From Bacillota bacterium (GTDB lineage Bacteria; Bacillota; Limnochordia; DUMW01), in NCBI GenBank assembly GCA_012839765.1, contig DUMW01000101.1:1-52196 (forward strand): a stretch of DNA of 52,196 bases, in the 5' to 3' direction. A model generated the notes under the pieces. The model ran no database searches. It worked only from the letters and a program-made list of their open reading frames with translations, and was not told the DNA's origin. Numbering within the stretch: the first letter of the stretch is position 1; each line of letters starts with the position of its first letter. This document shows positions 49,543-52,196 of the stretch, one piece after another. The translations under genes were made by a program, and so were the position numbers.

Positions 49543-50871
49543 ATGAAGTCGGATCAAGTAAGAGTAAAGATCACTATGCTGGGAGCTGGGAGTGGCTTCA
49601 CCCAGCCGTTGATGGTTGACACCCTGAATATCCCCTCCATTGATGGGGGAGAGATTGCGTTGGTAGATATTGACGAAGAACGACTGGACCTTGCCTATCA
49701 GATGGTCAAGAAAATAGTTGAAATGATGGGCAAGGAGGAAAAGTGGACGGTCACCGCCTGGAAGGATTGGCGAGATGCCCTTGCTGGCAGTGATTACTTA
49801 ATCAACTGCATCGAGGTATCCGGGACCAAGGCTGTGAAGTATGACTACGAGATTCCCCTTAAGTACGGTGTGGATCAGTGTATCGGGGATACTCTGGGAC
49901 CAGGGGGCTTGATGAAGGCGCTGCGGACCATCCCGGTCTGGGTGGATCTGCTTAAAGATGCCGAGGAGCTGTGTCCTGACGCGCTGATCTTGAACTATAC
50001 GAATCCGATGAGCATGATGTGTCTAGCGGCCCATCGGGTCAGTTCTATGCAGGTGGTCGGGTTGTGCCATAGTGTCCAGGGGACCAGTCACTTGCTTGCC
50101 AAATATGCCGGTGTTCCCTACGAGGAAATGAAGTGGAAATGCGCCGGGGTCAACCACTTGGCCTGGTTTATCGAGCTATCCCACAACGGTAAAGACTTGT
50201 ACCCGGTGTTGATGGAACAAGCACGGGATGAAAACAGTGAGTTTTATCAGGGGGATCCGGTCCGGTGCGACGTAATGCTCCATTTTGGCGCGTTCGTGAC
50301 CGAATCTAGCGGACACTTAAGTGAGTATCTGCCGTACTACCGCAAGCGGAAAGATTTGCTGGAAAAGTATACCAAGAGTGGTTACCGCGGAGAAAGTGGA
50401 TTCTATGCGCGGAATTGGCCCAATTGGCGGAAGCAAACGGATGAGTATCGGCGCAAGGTGATCCGGGGTGAAACGGAGATCAAGCTGGAGCGTTCCTGGG
50501 AGTATGCCAGCTGGATTATCGAAGCGCATGTTACAAACAAACCCTTTGTCATCCATGGGAATGTTATCAATTACGGCTTGATCGATAATCTACCACAAGG
50601 CGAGTGTGTGGAAGTCCCAGTGATGATTGATCGTAATGGTTTCAATCCCTGCCGGGTTGGCAAGTTGCCACCACAAATGGCCGCGATCTGTCGCTCCACT
50701 ATGGGCATGATTGACTTGGGCGTAACAGCGGCCCTCGAATCGGATCGGGAAGCAGCGTTCCACTCACTGCTTCTGGATCCTCTAACCGCGGCTGTTTGTT
50801 CCCCGGCAGAAATCAAGCAGATGACCAATGAGTTGATTGATTCACAGCTCGATCTGCTACGGGGTTTCTAG
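49543..50871 (+). CDS. Glycoside hydrolase family 4, probable alpha-galactosidase
   Basis: 442 residues from ATG 49543; AAGGAGG lies 13 nt upstream. NAD-dependent GH4: the dinucleotide motif GAGSGFTQPL (14-23), NYTNPMSMMCLAAHR, and the metal/substrate motif CHSV at 175-178, which by the published GH4 subgroup pattern indicates an alpha-galactosidase (MelA-like) rather than a phospho-glucosidase (CDxP or CNxP). GVNHLAWF and GNVINYGLIDNLPQGECVEVPVMID are further family blocks. It hydrolyses alpha-galactosides by an oxidation-elimination mechanism needing NAD and Mn2+. It is cytoplasmic. The terminator at 50974 follows. Confidence 0.92.
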   Translation: MKSDQVRVKITMLGAGSGFTQPLMVDTLNIPSIDGGEIALVDIDEERLDLAYQMVKKIVEMMGKEEKWTVTAWKDWRDALAGSDYLINCIEVSGTKAVKYDYEIPLKYGVDQCIGDTLGPGGLMKALRTIPVWVDLLKDAEELCPDALILNYTNPMSMMCLAAHRVSSMQVVGLCHSVQGTSHLLAKYAGVPYEEMKWKCAGVNHLAWFIELSHNGKDLYPVLMEQARDENSEFYQGDPVRCDVMLHFGAFVTESSGHLSEYLPYYRKRKDLLEKYTKSGYRGESGFYARNWPNWRKQTDEYRRKVIRGETEIKLERSWEYASWIIEAHVTNKPFVIHGNVINYGLIDNLPQGECVEVPVMIDRNGFNPCRVGKLPPQMAAICRSTMGMIDLGVTAALESDREAAFHSLLLDPLTAAVCSPAEIKQMTNELIDSQLDLLRGF

Positions 50872-50973
50872 AAGACCATGATTGCTAGTGGTGCTCCCTG
50901 GAACCGTTGTCTTACCCGGGGACGGAATTCGGATTAGCTAAGTGTCCCTGGCAGTTCGGGTTGTTGGATTTTC

Positions 50974-51019
50974 AAGATGGAGAGATTGGGAAGGGAAAAC
51001 CCAACTCTCCATCTTTTTC
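50974..51019 (+). terminator. Rho-independent terminator, two-tier stem
   Basis: AAGATGGAGAG (50974-50984) pairs with 51005-51015, an inner TTGGG/CCCAA stem follows, and a TTTTT run comes after. It terminates the GH4 gene. Confidence 0.9.
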
Positions 51020-51244
51020 GAGACGGCGAGGTTTTGGGGTATGTGGGGGGTGAAATCGAGTATAGAATATGATTTGCCGCCGTGGTGGCAGATGAACAGT
51101 GGGCCCATGGAGATGGGATTGACAAAGGGCTGCCCTTCTATATTGACAGTGAACTGTACACGATGGAGTAGTTCGACCGGAGTGTTAATACCGGGGATGC
51201 TTGGTGTCTCCATTTTTTCAAGGGCCACATTGCTTCCACTACCA
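51020..51244. other. Intergenic region before the gntR-type gene
   Basis: No gene is called. A 143-codon open frame on the minus strand (51366-50938) has protein-like wording in its middle but no ribosome site, and it runs through the GH4 terminator. It may be a gene relic. Confidence 0.35.
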
Positions 51245-51273
51245 TTGTCCCTTGGCAAATTGTGTGATAATAT
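51245..51273 (+). promoter_or_regulatory. Candidate sigma-A promoter of the gntR-type gene
   Basis: TTGTCC (51245-51250), a 17-bp spacer and TAATAT (51268-51273), the same -10 form as upstream of the aldolase gene. The start codon is 57 bp downstream. Confidence 0.45.
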
Positions 51274-51329
51274 TGCATTAGAACCCTGAAGAGCTGACTC
51301 TGTGCGAAGGATCCTGAGGAGGATGATGA

Positions 51330-52034
51330 ATGGTGAAGCTTGGGGAGATCCAACGTCGTCCTGCAAGTGAGCAGGTGGAAGAGGCGATCAAACGGTATAT
51401 CCTGGAGAATAATTTGAAACCCGGGGATACGTTGCCTACGGAAACTGAAATGGCAGAAATGCTAGGGACGAGCCGGACGACGGTGCGGGAGGCTCTGCGG
51501 GTCCTGCAATTCCTTGGTGTGATCAAGACAAAGCAGCGTATTGGTCCAATTATTGCCGACACCAATGTTAACGTTCTGGAAGATTACTTTGTATTCAGCT
51601 TACAGTTTGGGGAACCCAACAAAGAAGAGTTTATGGAAGCCCGCTGGCTGATTGAAATCAATGTATTGCCATTGGTGATGGAGAGAGCCACAGAAAGTGA
51701 TTACGATCTCATGGAACAGATTGTGAAGGACGCGGAAGAAGGTCCCCGCACAGCCGGATTCCAAATTCAGAATGACTGCGAGTTCCACAACTCGCTTATC
51801 GCGGCAACGAAGAACCGTGCCCTGACAGTGTTCACCGAAGTGCTTCAGAAGTTCTTTGAGACGGTATGGTCAAGTTACGATCCAGAGGAGACCATCAAGG
51901 ATACTGACCGGGTAAACAGGGAACATCGGCAAATCATCGAAGCTCTGCGGCGTAAGGACTTGGAAAACGCCACTCAGATAATGAAACGTCATCTGCACGC
52001 GTACCAGAACAAACTGATCAATGGCGTAGAATAG
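51330..52034 (+). CDS. GntR-family transcriptional regulator, FadR subfamily
   Basis: 234 residues from ATG 51330, with GAGGAGG seven nt upstream. The winged helix-turn-helix spans about 10-75: VEEAIKRYILENNLKPGDTLPTE, EMAEMLGTSRTTVREALRVLQFLGVI. The C-terminal FCD ligand domain has EARWLIEINVLPL, DCEFHNSLIAATKN and REHRQIIEALRRKD with the Asp/His residues that bind a metal and usually a sugar acid or carboxylate. It likely controls neighbouring sugar-acid genes such as the oxidoreductase and the aldolase, or a gene beyond the right edge; no operator was identified with confidence. Confidence 0.92.
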   Translation: MVKLGEIQRRPASEQVEEAIKRYILENNLKPGDTLPTETEMAEMLGTSRTTVREALRVLQFLGVIKTKQRIGPIIADTNVNVLEDYFVFSLQFGEPNKEEFMEARWLIEINVLPLVMERATESDYDLMEQIVKDAEEGPRTAGFQIQNDCEFHNSLIAATKNRALTVFTEVLQKFFETVWSSYDPEETIKDTDRVNREHRQIIEALRRKDLENATQIMKRHLHAYQNKLINGVE

Positions 52035-52196
52035 GTCTTGGCAGCACCGGATCCGACATAGTCTATGTAAGTATGAGTCAAAAGTTTGTGGGGATTGGCA
52101 AGGCCTGGAAAAAATAGAAGACCGCGGGTCCATTGAAAGATGAGGGCATAGAGAAGGAATCGAGAGACTCCGTCTCCAATATATGGAGATAGCCAA
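52035..52196 (+). other. Leader of the next gene (window edge)
   Basis: No gene. A 13-bp palindrome ACATAG-T-CTATGT (52056-52068) is a possible binding site for the adjacent GntR protein. TCTCCA and TGGAGA near the right edge could form a small hairpin. Confidence 0.35.

Overview
The window reads as chromosomal DNA of an endospore-forming, moderately GC-rich member of the Bacillota (Firmicutes). Evidence for this is the gene order cinA-(metallophosphoesterase)-recA-recX-rny-ymdB-spoVS, a SpoVAF/GerA-type germination protein, a GerW/YtfJ homologue, the trpS-scpA-scpB-DUF2953-gerW run and a dodecin. Shine-Dalgarno sites are strong, and GTG or TTG starts are common. The many glycoside hydrolases suggest a plant- or polysaccharide-fermenting lineage; a Limnochordia/Hydrogenispora-like affiliation is only a guess.

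Layout. 1-12.5 kb is an accessory, carbohydrate-related region. It holds three related small secreted beta-sandwich-like proteins, a group II intron 5' remnant directly behind a terminator, an M14 carboxypeptidase broken by an in-frame stop, an FAD-dependent oxidoreductase, a LacI-type regulator with a 35-bp palindromic operator and a second matching site, an ABC sugar-binding protein without permeases, and an unfamiliar 1137-residue secreted protein. 12.6-25 kb is a housekeeping and sporulation core: a short FtsH-like protease with a membrane-anchored partner, CinA, RecA/RecX, RNase Y, YmdB, SpoVS, dipeptidase, dodecin, a small membrane protein and SpoVAF. 25-28.2 kb carries three 2-hydroxyacyl-CoA dehydratase activase-type genes. 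28.2-37 kb carries lysA, a site-2 protease, an HD protein, trpS, scpAB, a DUF2953 gene, gerW, a second FAD oxidoreductase, a phosphodiesterase and rluB. 37-52 kb is a second carbohydrate region: GH42, DUF4091 and GH78 enzymes, a tandem pair of small proteins sharing a nearly invariant 17-residue motif, an MFS transporter, a frameshifted Gfo/Idh oxidoreductase, a DapA-family aldolase, a GH4 alpha-galactosidase and a FadR-type GntR regulator.

How the genes fit together. The two flanking regions look like sugar-utilisation loci: secreted binding or lytic proteins under LacI control on the left, and mostly cytoplasmic glycosidases plus sugar-acid type enzymes on the right. The centre is conserved Firmicutes core. 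No tRNA, rRNA, CRISPR array or complete insertion sequence was recognised. The least explained items are the tandem small-protein pair near 44.5-45.1 kb, the 1137-residue secreted protein, and the short FtsH with its partner protein. All family assignments come from reading motifs by eye; no database search was run.
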